NCBI GenBank assembly: GCA_014381825.1
Contig: JACNKX010000112.1
Location: 1-64,000, forward strand
Source: Planctomycetota bacterium
GTDB lineage: Bacteria; Planctomycetota; Planctomycetia; Pirellulales; Pirellulaceae
Reading direction: 5' to 3'
Length of the DNA stretch: 64,000 nucleotides
The translations under genes and the position numbers were made by a program. Each line of letters begins with the position of its first letter. The first letter of the stretch is position 1. This document shows, in pieces, positions 56,201-63,709 of this stretch. Below the pieces are notes generated by a model. The model searched no databases. It was not told the DNA's origin and saw only the letters and a list, made by a program, of their open reading frames with translations.

Positions 56201-57241
56201 CTAGAAAGTTCCGTCTCGGCTTTCAAAATGAGTCGCCTTACCCAGCGACGCGCCGCCTTGCATTACCCACTGGGCCGTCCACCGAATCATCTCTTCCGTG
56301 GACGTCGACGGTTCGCCAAGCAGCGTGAAGCTCCTGGTTGCATTATTTAACAACGCGTCCGGAGCTTCCTCGCCGGAGAAGGCAACGTCCTTGTTCATCA
56401 GCTTCGCGAGTTCCGTGCAAACGTCGCGAACTCGTAACGCATCGCTACCCGCAACGTTCAAGATGCGAGGCGGAATCGATGTGTGTGCCAGTGAATTGAT
56501 CGCCATCGCGTTCGCATCTCGCTGCCAGATCACGTTGACATGCCCCATCGTGACGTCGATCGGTGTTCCTGCGAAGACTTGTTGCGCCAGATCGACCAGC
56601 ACTCCGTACCGAAGCTCCGTTGCATAGTTCAGTCGCAGCAAGCTCATCGGAGTCCCCAGCGAGCGACTGAAGTGATCGAACATGCGTTCGCGACCTAATA
56701 TCGTAATCGCGTACTCACCGATTGGATTCGGTGAATCAGTTTCGAGAGACCCACCGGAACTGACATTGACCGTGCCGTAGACATTACCGGACGAAAACGC
56801 CGCGATTCGGCTGTCGCGAAAGCGGCGACTGATCACCGCTGGCAAGTAGCAATTCATGGCCCAGGTCAACGAAGGGTTTGCCGCCGCGCCGAACTTGAAT
56901 CCCGCCATGTAGACGACGTTCGCGGCATCGGGCAACTTCTGGACCGCACTTTCGTCAAGCAGATCACAAGCGATCGTCTCGATACCCCAGCGTTCCAGCC
57001 GTTGCTGCAAGTCGCCCGACGAAAAGCGGGATACTCCGATAACTCGTCGCGCCGTCCCAGCCTTGTCAGATGCGCGCTTCGCCATCCGCGCGAGCGTTGG
57101 TCCCATTTTGCCGCCGACGCCCAAAACGATGACATCGCCTTCAAGATCACGCATCGTTTGCACAACACGTTCATTGGGGGCGCTGAGCAATTCGTCTAGC
57201 TGCTCAATGGTTGCCGGGCATTGTGATTCGGTGTGATTCAT
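56201..57241 (-). CDS. NAD-dependent epimerase/dehydratase-like protein
   Basis: A 346-residue extended-SDR fold protein. The NAD loop is VIVLGVGGKMGPTLARMAKR; AAFSSGNVYGTVNVSSGGSL gives the Ser region. The Tyr site reads GEYAITILGRERMFD, so Tyr177 is present but the Lys four residues later is replaced by Ile181. Other members may share this variation; I cannot check. ATG 57241 is preferred to the TTG at 57289. It leads the MFS gene and diverges from the sugar isomerase-like gene across a palindromic repeat. Activity is uncertain. Confidence 0.85.
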   Translation of the reverse strand: MNHTESQCPATIEQLDELLSAPNERVVQTMRDLEGDVIVLGVGGKMGPTLARMAKRASDKAGTARRVIGVSRFSSGDLQQRLERWGIETIACDLLDESAVQKLPDAANVVYMAGFKFGAAANPSLTWAMNCYLPAVISRRFRDSRIAAFSSGNVYGTVNVSSGGSLETDSPNPIGEYAITILGRERMFDHFSRSLGTPMSLLRLNYATELRYGVLVDLAQQVFAGTPIDVTMGHVNVIWQRDANAMAINSLAHTSIPPRILNVAGSDALRVRDVCTELAKLMNKDVAFSGEEAPDALLNNATRSFTLLGEPSTSTEEMIRWTAQWVMQGGASLGKATHFESRDGTF

Positions 57242-57324
57242 CTCGACGCAAGTTGGTTGTGAGTTCAAAGGTCGCCGCGATTGTAGCACGTCAGTGATGG
57301 CCGGACATCGTGCTGTCGGTTAAA

Positions 57325-57437
57325 GTAGCCATCACGCTCCGAGTGATGAGCCCTTCGCCGACGAGCTGGTCAACGCGGTCACTTGCCGGCTCTGAGTCAA
57401 ACGTCACTGGGCTCATCACTCGGAGCGTGATGGCTAC
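57325..57437. repeat. 113-base element with perfect 29-base inverted arms
   Basis: Left arm 57325-57353 and right arm 57409-57437 are perfect inverted repeats of 29 bases around a 55-base centre. Each arm also contains its own hairpin: CATCAC, seven bases, GTGATG. It occupies the divergent gap between the epimerase-like gene and the isomerase gene and ends 21 bases before the ATG at 57459, so promoters there must include or flank it. No open frame or transposase is inside. Confidence 0.92.
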
Positions 57438-57458
57438 AATGACTCAAGGAAATTCAAA

Positions 57459-58406
57459 ATGCACAATCGCCGCGAAGCAATTCAGATTGCCGCCGTTGGA
57501 GCCGTCGCCGCTCTTGCCGCTCGATCTACAACCGTATCCGCCGCAGAAGAAAGATCCGCCGGGCAGCACAGCAACCGAATCGCGGTATCCACTTATTCGT
57601 TCTGGCAGTTCCGTCATCAAGAATTGCGAGACGTCGAAGGGTGCATCAATCGTTCGGCAGAGATGGGCTTCGATGGCGTTGAGATCTTGCATCGGCAAAT
57701 GGAGACCGAAGAAAACTCCTATCTCCAAAAACTAAAGCGAGCTGCCTTTGTCAACGGCATCGATTTATGTGGTTTCTCGACGCATCAAGGTTTTCTCTCG
57801 CCCGACGAAGCCGTGCGGCAAAAGAACATTGATCACACGATTCGCTGTATCGAGCTGGCGTATAAGCTGGGTATCCCAACGATTCGCGTCAACACAGGAA
57901 CGTGGGGAACGAGCAAGAACTTTGACGAGTTGATGAAGAATCGCGGCATCGAGAAACCTCGTGAAGGATTCACCGACGAAGACGGTTTCGGTTGGGTGAT
58001 CGACAGCTTAGAGAAGTGCTTGCCTGCCGCCGAGCGATGTGGTGTGCTGTTGGGATTAGAGAATCATTGGGGACTTGGTCGAACTCCTGAAGGAGTGATG
58101 CGAGTCGTTAACGCCATCGATTCGTCGTGGTTGCAAGTGACGATGGACACTGGCAACTTCCTGGAAGATCCGTACGAACGACTTGAACAGCTCGCCAAGA
58201 AGACGGTCCTTGTGCAAGCCAAGACTTACCACGGTGGTGGATTGTGGTACCAGCTTGATCTCGACTACCCACGCATCGCAAAAATGTTGCAACGTTACAA
58301 ATATCGCGGATACGTATCGCTCGAGTTCGAAGGGCGTGAAGATCCACTCGCTGGCATCCCGAAGAGTCTCGCCATGCTCCGCGAGACGTTCGCCGGGAAC
58401 TCGTAA
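57459..58406 (+). CDS. sugar phosphate isomerase/epimerase family protein (TIM barrel)
   Basis: A 315-residue member of the xylose-isomerase-like/AP-endonuclease-2 TIM-barrel family. An N-terminal twin-arginine-like segment (NRREAIQIAAVGAVAALAA) suggests export, although the second Arg is followed by Glu. Barrel motifs include EMGFDGVEILHRQM, CGVLLGLENHWG (metal-ligand Glu), DSSWLQVTMDTGNFL and YKYRGYVSLEFEG. These enzymes interconvert sugars or inositols. The stop overlaps the next gene's start (TAATG). Why a probably exported isomerase would be coupled to a methyltransferase-like protein is unclear. Confidence 0.92.
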   Translation: MHNRREAIQIAAVGAVAALAARSTTVSAAEERSAGQHSNRIAVSTYSFWQFRHQELRDVEGCINRSAEMGFDGVEILHRQMETEENSYLQKLKRAAFVNGIDLCGFSTHQGFLSPDEAVRQKNIDHTIRCIELAYKLGIPTIRVNTGTWGTSKNFDELMKNRGIEKPREGFTDEDGFGWVIDSLEKCLPAAERCGVLLGLENHWGLGRTPEGVMRVVNAIDSSWLQVTMDTGNFLEDPYERLEQLAKKTVLVQAKTYHGGGLWYQLDLDYPRIAKMLQRYKYRGYVSLEFEGREDPLAGIPKSLAMLRETFAGNS

Positions 58407-59335
58407 TGGCCGAGCGATTTCGAGTGTTGGAGTTGTTCGCTGGTATCGGAGGCTGTGCGGCCGCGATCGGCGAGCTAGCCGACATCGTTACCGCAGTCGA
58501 GACCGATCAAGATGCACTCGCGATTTATCGCCATAACTTCTCGCACCCAACGTGTGATCAACCAGTAGAGTCCCTGTCGACGCGATGGTTTCGAGACCGC
58601 GCCGCGGATGTATGGTGGATGTCACCACCCGTGTTACCATACGTTCATGCTGGCCTGCGACGGGAGCTCGACGACGCGCGTTCCAATGGCATACTCCACG
58701 TTCTGGATCAAGTAATCGCTGTCAAGCCTCGCTATGTCGCATTAGAATGCGTACCGGATTTCGACAAGTCACTAGTTCGCCAAAAGTTGCTTGAGACGCT
58801 TGCCGACTGCGATTACCAATGGCAAGAAACGCAGCTCTGCCCGACGGAGTTAGGCGTCCCAAACGAAAGAAGGCGTTATTACTTGGTTGCCGGTCGTGAC
58901 GAATTGCAGCCCTGGAAGCCGTTAAACCCGACGAGCCGGTTCCGATTAGGATCCACGCTTGACGAGTCTGCAGACGACGATCTAGTGATCGCCCCCGAGT
59001 TGCTTGCCATGCATCGCAACACGATGCATGTTGTTGATCCGAGTGAAGATTCTGCTGTTTCGTCTTGCTTCATGTCGGGCTACGGCAGATCGGTGAACAA
59101 CACCGGTTCTTATCTTAGGCACGCTCTAGCCGTGCGATACTTTTCGCCAACCGAGATCCTTCGACAGTTAGCGTTTCCTGATTCGTTCACGCTACCCGAT
59201 TCAACATCTCGCGCAACCGTGTGGCGAATGGTCGGCAATAGCCTGTCGCTTCCTGCAGCGCGATACATCCTCGAAGCGATTCCCGGGCTCATCTCACGAA
59301 GATCTCGCTTCGTTCGTGTCACAGAAGAGGAATAG
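58406..59335 (+). CDS. Dnmt2-like cytosine-C5 methyltransferase with lost catalytic Cys
   Basis: A 309-residue class-I cytosine-C5 methyltransferase fold, closest by pattern to Dnmt2 (TRDMT1), which methylates C38 of tRNA-Asp. Motif I is LELFAGIGGCAAAI; motif IV reads MSPPVLPYV, so Val76 replaces the catalytic Cys of PPCQP and Leu replaces Gln. Motif VI reads ALECVPDF, with Cys115 where Asn is usual (ENV). PNERRRYYLVAG keeps the R-x-R pair (Arg155, Arg157). CFMSGYGRSVNNTGSYL corresponds to the CFT motif diagnostic of Dnmt2, and FSPTEILRQLAFP plus MVGNSLSLPAARY match the last motifs. No restriction enzyme is nearby. It may be a pseudoenzyme, an RNA binder or an enzyme with a moved nucleophile. 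Confidence 0.88.
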   Translation: MAERFRVLELFAGIGGCAAAIGELADIVTAVETDQDALAIYRHNFSHPTCDQPVESLSTRWFRDRAADVWWMSPPVLPYVHAGLRRELDDARSNGILHVLDQVIAVKPRYVALECVPDFDKSLVRQKLLETLADCDYQWQETQLCPTELGVPNERRRYYLVAGRDELQPWKPLNPTSRFRLGSTLDESADDDLVIAPELLAMHRNTMHVVDPSEDSAVSSCFMSGYGRSVNNTGSYLRHALAVRYFSPTEILRQLAFPDSFTLPDSTSRATVWRMVGNSLSLPAARYILEAIPGLISRRSRFVRVTEEE

Positions 59336-59353
59336 CAGCGATGAAGACGCTGT

Positions 59354-59857
59354 TTACTGCCGGTCGGCATCGCAGAGCCAGACGATTTCCGCAGCCATCG
59401 AGTCGGTCTCCAGGATCACGATAGAGGGTTTTCCGTACGACCAGCCACTTGTCTCACCGGGATTGATCCATAGTCGATTGGCCTCGTCGCGGTGGATGCG
59501 GGGCTTGTGGGTGTGGGCATAGACGATGATGTCTAAGCCATCGACGGGTTCGCGGATCAGTTCGCGTTGGTGGGTGAGTAGCACTCGTTTGCCGTTTGCA
59601 AGTTGAATGCAGAATGGTGGTTCGCCAATCTCGCCGATGATTTGCATGCCGCCCCGGACGCCGACTTTATTGCCTTCGTTGTCGCCGAAGCTGGCGATCA
59701 TTGGACAGTTCACCTTGCGAAGCGGTGGGATCGCAAAGGTCGATACAAGATCGCCGGCAAACAGCACAAGCTCACACTCGCGCCGATTAAACTCAGCAAC
59801 CGCCAAGCGGATGTTGTCGAGGTGATCGTGAGTGTCTGCGAAGATTCCAACTAACAT
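59354..59857 (-). CDS. YfcE/MJ0936-type metallophosphoesterase
   Basis: A 167-residue calcineurin-like phosphoesterase. Metal-binding motifs are complete: FADTHDHLDN (Asp8, His10), LVLFAGDLVS, SFGDNEGN, LLTHQREL and VYAHTHKPRI. The compact length fits the YfcE/MJ0936 phosphodiesterases that cleave model phosphodiesters; the natural substrate is unknown. It is the last gene in the direction of the his operon but separated from hisB by a strong palindrome. Confidence 0.95.
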   Translation of the reverse strand: MLVGIFADTHDHLDNIRLAVAEFNRRECELVLFAGDLVSTFAIPPLRKVNCPMIASFGDNEGNKVGVRGGMQIIGEIGEPPFCIQLANGKRVLLTHQRELIREPVDGLDIIVYAHTHKPRIHRDEANRLWINPGETSGWSYGKPSIVILETDSMAAEIVWLCDADRQ

Positions 59858-59876
59858 AGTGAGACGGCCTATTCAG

Positions 59877-59948
59877 CTCGTTTAACGGCAAGCCGAAGGC
59901 GTCGGTGTGTCATGGAATGCAGTCGCCTTCGGCTTGCCGTTAAACGAG
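59877..59948. repeat. 72-base palindrome with perfect 25-base arms
   Basis: Arms 59877-59901 (CTCGTTTAACGGCAAGCCGA...) and 59924-59948 are exact inverted repeats around a 22-base loop. A degenerate single arm occurs at 9354-9378, so it belongs to an interspersed family. It lies between hisB and the phosphoesterase gene, where the RNA hairpin could stop or stabilise the his transcript, but there is no T run. Confidence 0.92.
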
Positions 59949-59963
59949 GAAGTTGCATCACCG

Positions 59964-60557
59964 TTAGCTGCTCAACGTGCCTTTGGTGCTGGGCACGCCC
60001 GGCACTCTCGGATCTTGTTCGACGGCCATTCGCAAGGCGCGGGCCGCGCCTTTGAAGATCGCTTCGCTGATGTGGTGACTGTTGCGACCGTGATGCAAAA
60101 CAACGTGCAGGTTCGCTAGTGCATTGGCTGCAGTCGCCTGCCAGAAGTCTTCGACCAACTCACTATCGAACTCACCAATCTTCTGAGAAGGAAAGTCGGC
60201 GCTAAAGACCATGAAGTATCTTCCGCTCAGATCGATCGCTGTCGTGACGAGTGTTTCTTCCATCGGCAGGGTAAAGTGTCCGTAACGGCGGATACCCATT
60301 TTGTCACCCAGTGCCTGCTTGATGGCTTGTCCGAAACAGATACCGACATCTTCGACGGTGTGGTGTTGATCGACGTGCAGATCACCCTTTGCCGCGACAC
60401 TTAGATCGATCACCGCATGACGAGTCAGCAACTCGAGCATGTGATCGAGGAAGCCGACTCCCGTTTGAATTTGCGCCTTGCCGCTGCCATCGAGGTTCAG
60501 CTCAAGTGAGATCTCGGTTTCGTTCGTCTTGCGGTCGATCTTCGCAGTGCGCGACAT
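59964..60557 (-). CDS. hisB: imidazoleglycerol-phosphate dehydratase
   Basis: A 197-residue enzyme for the sixth step of histidine synthesis, which converts imidazoleglycerol phosphate to imidazoleacetol phosphate with manganese. The metal-binding motifs are the pair of His clusters: [16 protein letters not shown] and [18 protein letters not shown] in the first half and [20 protein letters not shown] in the second. Length and start ([16 protein letters not shown]) are standard for the monofunctional form. It begins 19 bases after hisC on the same strand. Confidence 0.98.
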   Translation of the reverse strand: MSRTAKIDRKTNETEISLELNLDGSGKAQIQTGVGFLDHMLELLTRHAVIDLSVAAKGDLHVDQHHTVEDVGICFGQAIKQALGDKMGIRRYGHFTLPMEETLVTTAIDLSGRYFMVFSADFPSQKIGEFDSELVEDFWQATAANALANLHVVLHHGRNSHHISEAIFKGAARALRMAVEQDPRVPGVPSTKGTLSS

Positions 60558-60576
60558 GGTCCGTCTGCTTTCAGTT

Positions 60577-61626
60577 CTAGCGTTCGAGCATTGTCTTCAG
60601 CAACGCCAGGCAGGCGTCGACTTGTTCATCCGTACCAACGCTGATACGCAATCCTTCGCACCAGCCTGAATAGTTCATGTATCGGATCAGAACGCGGTTG
60701 TTTTTCAACTCTTCGTAAAGCGGTTGTACCGGTCGCGAGGGGTGCGTACACCAGACAAAGTTGGCTTGGGAGGGGATCACCGAAAATCCGAGTTGCTCCA
60801 GCGCGGACGTCATCCGCTGGCGGGTGGCGATCACCTTCGCGCGGTTCGCGGCGAACCATGCTTGGTCGTCGATCGCAGCGGTGGCACCGGCGATCGACAG
60901 CGCGTCGCAGTTGTACGAATCTTTGACTTTCATCAGCTCGGCGATGATCGGCGGTTGAGCGATTAAGAATCCAAAACGAAGCCCTGCCAATCCGTACGAT
61001 TTGCTTAGCGTACGCGCCACCATGACATTCTCATCCTGTCGCACCAAATCGATGCACGTCTCTTCAGCAAAATCTCCGTACGCTTCGTCGACCAGCAGTG
61101 GACATGGAAGTTTCTCGGCGATCATTGCTATCTCGCTCCTAGCGATCACAGTCCCCGTAGGACTATTTGGGTTCGGCAAGAACACGAGTTTCAGCCGCTC
61201 GGTGGCCGCGCCGAAGGCATCCGGGAGCGTCCAGTCATCGTTAAAGCGAACCTCATCGCAGTTCGCTCCCTGAATTTCAGCCAACGTGCGATAGAGGACA
61301 TAGCTCGGATACGGCAGGCGCAAAAGATCGCCTTCGCCCACGTAAGCTCGCGTCAAAATCGTGAGAATATCGTCACTACCGTTTCCACACAGGATCCAAT
61401 CTGGTTCGACGCCCAATACTTCCGCAGCTCGTCGGCGGAATGAATTGCCGACAGGATCGGGATACTTCACGAGTCCTTGTTCAAGCGCTGCTTGTATCGC
61501 TTGAGTCACCTTCTGCGAAGGAGGATAAGGATTCTCGTTCGTGTTCAGCTTAATAAACTTGCCCGCCTGCGGTTGTTCACCGGGCGTGTAGCCTGACATG
61601 GCGGCGATGTTAGGACGAACGGGCAT
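60577..61626 (-). CDS. hisC: histidinol-phosphate aminotransferase
   Basis: A 349-residue PLP-dependent class-I/II aminotransferase that converts imidazoleacetol phosphate to histidinol phosphate. The Schiff-base lysine is Lys209 in [28 protein letters not shown] at the N terminus, [11 protein letters not shown] and [10 protein letters not shown] are family motifs. It lies between hisD (34 bases upstream) and hisB (19 bases downstream), giving the order hisD-hisC-hisB. Other his genes are not in the window. Confidence 0.97.
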   Translation of the reverse strand: MPVRPNIAAMSGYTPGEQPQAGKFIKLNTNENPYPPSQKVTQAIQAALEQGLVKYPDPVGNSFRRRAAEVLGVEPDWILCGNGSDDILTILTRAYVGEGDLLRLPYPSYVLYRTLAEIQGANCDEVRFNDDWTLPDAFGAATERLKLVFLPNPNSPTGTVIARSEIAMIAEKLPCPLLVDEAYGDFAEETCIDLVRQDENVMVARTLSKSYGLAGLRFGFLIAQPPIIAELMKVKDSYNCDALSIAGATAAIDDQAWFAANRAKVIATRQRMTSALEQLGFSVIPSQANFVWCTHPSRPVQPLYEELKNNRVLIRYMNYSGWCEGLRISVGTDEQVDACLALLKTMLER

Positions 61627-61660
61627 AGTATGGGAGAAGTCAGAGGTCTTTAATCTGAGG

Positions 61661-63028
61661 TCAGCTGAGGCGGATATCGACGCTGGCTCGGTGAGCCGTG
61701 AGGCCTTCTTTATCAGCCATGGTTTGGATCGCGGGAGCGATTTCTTTCAAAGCTTGTTCGCTATAGGAGATGATGCTGCCGGATCGGAGGAAGTCATTTG
61801 CGGTTAGACCAGCAGCCCAGCGAGCGGTGCCGCTTGTTGGCAACACGTGCGAGGGGCCAGCGGCGTAGTCGCCTAACGCGACCGGCGAGTAATTGCCTAA
61901 GAATGTCGCTCCGGCATTGCGGATCTTGTTGATCAGCGATTCGGCGTGGTCGGTCGCGATGTGGAGGTGTTCGGGCGCGATGGCATCGGTGATCTCGCAG
62001 GCTTCGTTCTCGTCGCGAACAAGAATGAGATAACCGAAAGACTCCAAACTCTGAATCGTCAATTCAGATCGAGAGAGCATTGCAACTTGTTTCGCAAGTT
62101 CGGCGGCTGTTGCTTCGAGAACCTCTTCGCTCCACGTCACCAGAATGCTTGCGCCTGGAGCGTGCTCGGCTTGAGCTAACATATCGGCGGCCGTGAAGTC
62201 AGGTCGCGTCGATTCGTCGGCGATAACCACGACCTCGCTCGGCCCTGCGATCGAATCGATGTCCACTTCGCCGTAAACATACTTCTTGGCCAGCGCGACA
62301 AACAAGTTGCCAGGTCCGACGATCTTGTCGACCTTCGGAAGCCCTTTGACTCCGTAAGCCATCGCGGCAACAGCTTGAGCACCACCGATTCGATAGACTT
62401 CACTCACGCCGATCTCGTGACAAGTCGCCAGCACATCTGGATTGTTTGCGCCGAACTCTGTTGGCGGAGCGACGACCACGACTTGCTCGACGCCGGCAGC
62501 TTTCGCAGGAACGGCCGTCATCAACACGGTCGACGGATAGGCCGCAGCGCCACCTGGCACACAAATTCCGATCCGCTCCAGTGGCAGATAACGCTGCCGC
62601 AGTGAGACACCGTTGGGGCGAGTCACTTCGACATCTTTGTGTAAAATCGCGGAGTGGAACTCGATGATGTTGCCGCGGATTCGGCGGATCGTTTCCAGAA
62701 ACGCTGGGTCAGCCGCCGCGTGTGCCTTCGCGATTTCGTCAGGAGTCACTCGGATCGTGTCCGGTGTCAACTTCGCTCCGTCCAGCTTCTCGGTGTATCG
62801 AAGTAGCGCAGCGAGTCCCTCGTCACGTACTTCCTGCGTAATCCGCTCGACAACTTGTTGAGGCGAGAGCGGCTCGCCGAACGTGGCGATCGTCCGCTGG
62901 CGACCAGCTTCACTGACGATATTGCCTCGCGGGCTGAGCTTCTCGCGAAGTCCGCATAACGCCTCTTGCACGTCATCACGACGCGTGTCAATTCGTTGAA
63001 TCTTGAGGCTTATGGCAGGTTCGGACAT
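61661..63028 (-). CDS. hisD: histidinol dehydrogenase
   Basis: A 455-residue zinc enzyme that oxidises histidinol to histidine in two NAD-dependent steps. Characteristic segments are ICVPGGAAAYPSTVLMTAVP, YRIGGAQAVAAMAYGV, KIVGPGNLFVALAKKYVYG, MLAQAEHAPGAS with the zinc-binding Gln/His, and PEHLHI with the catalytic His. GPSHVLPTSGTARW is the usual C-terminal site. Length is slightly above the typical 430 residues because of an N-terminal extension. It is the first gene of the hisD-hisC-hisB run; a 144-base gap separates it from the cupin gene. Confidence 0.97.
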   Translation of the reverse strand: MSEPAISLKIQRIDTRRDDVQEALCGLREKLSPRGNIVSEAGRQRTIATFGEPLSPQQVVERITQEVRDEGLAALLRYTEKLDGAKLTPDTIRVTPDEIAKAHAAADPAFLETIRRIRGNIIEFHSAILHKDVEVTRPNGVSLRQRYLPLERIGICVPGGAAAYPSTVLMTAVPAKAAGVEQVVVVAPPTEFGANNPDVLATCHEIGVSEVYRIGGAQAVAAMAYGVKGLPKVDKIVGPGNLFVALAKKYVYGEVDIDSIAGPSEVVVIADESTRPDFTAADMLAQAEHAPGASILVTWSEEVLEATAAELAKQVAMLSRSELTIQSLESFGYLILVRDENEACEITDAIAPEHLHIATDHAESLINKIRNAGATFLGNYSPVALGDYAAGPSHVLPTSGTARWAAGLTANDFLRSGSIISYSEQALKEIAPAIQTMADKEGLTAHRASVDIRLS

Positions 63029-63172
63029 GGACTTCTCGGCGATTCACTCTCAAAGCGATATGCGGCAATTCGATCAGACGCTTGAACTCCCCATTTTGTT
63101 CGCCAAGCCGCAAGATGGAAAGGGCTGGTCAAAGAATGGCTGAGCGGAACACGCACATTTGCTCCGAGCCGC

Positions 63173-63544
63173 TCACGGAGATTCCGGCGTATCCGACTCG
63201 AATAGGATCAATCGAACGAACTCGCCTACGACTGTCGCCCGGTGACGGTACGCCGATCCAGCTGGAATCCAAATCGCGTCGCCTTCGCTGACAGATATGG
63301 ATCGGTCCTCAAAGCGAACCTCAAGTCGCCCTTGCGTGACGTAACCGACATGCCCGCTTTCACACCAACCATCTTCCTCGAATCCCTGCCGAAACTCGAC
63401 GAAGCGAATGACTTGCCCGCTACGATTAACTCGCTTCTCGCGCACGAATGGTTTGATATCGTCCCACGGTAGCGCCGAGAACTCGATCAAACATTCATTG
63501 AAGTCTGGTAGACTCCCTTTGGCATCAGCGTTGGCTGGATTCAT
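63173..63544 (-). CDS. cupin domain protein
   Basis: A 123-residue single-domain cupin. The central barrel shows GHVGYVTQGRLEVRFEDRSI and VSEGDAIWIPAGSAYRHRAT, which are the two cupin motifs; the first lacks the usual two His, so metal binding is doubtful, while the second keeps one. The product is small and cytoplasmic. It precedes the his operon on the same strand but with a wide gap, so a functional link is not claimed. It could be a sugar- or ligand-binding protein. Confidence 0.82.
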   Translation of the reverse strand: MNPANADAKGSLPDFNECLIEFSALPWDDIKPFVREKRVNRSGQVIRFVEFRQGFEEDGWCESGHVGYVTQGRLEVRFEDRSISVSEGDAIWIPAGSAYRHRATVVGEFVRLILFESDTPESP

Positions 63545-63709
63545 GACAACTCTATCGAAGCGTTAGACGTGTTTTAAGATCAAGAGGGATAATAGTCGGA
63601 TCGAGCGTTTGCTGGCTGTACCGAATCCATTATTGGTCGAGGCGATGAAGCGTTCAATTCTGACGAGACAACCATAGCCGAACACAAGTTCGCGAGCTGA
63701 GAATCATTC

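Noticed and set aside
58622-58642. Catalytic Cys loss in the Dnmt2-like gene as a sequencing error
   Set aside because: Both the Cys and the following Gln codons differ (PPVLP for PPCQP), which needs several substitutions, and the frame is intact on both sides.
58406-59335. Restriction-modification system
   Set aside because: No restriction endonuclease is adjacent, the methyltransferase matches Dnmt2 rather than Dcm-type enzymes, and it has lost the nucleophile.
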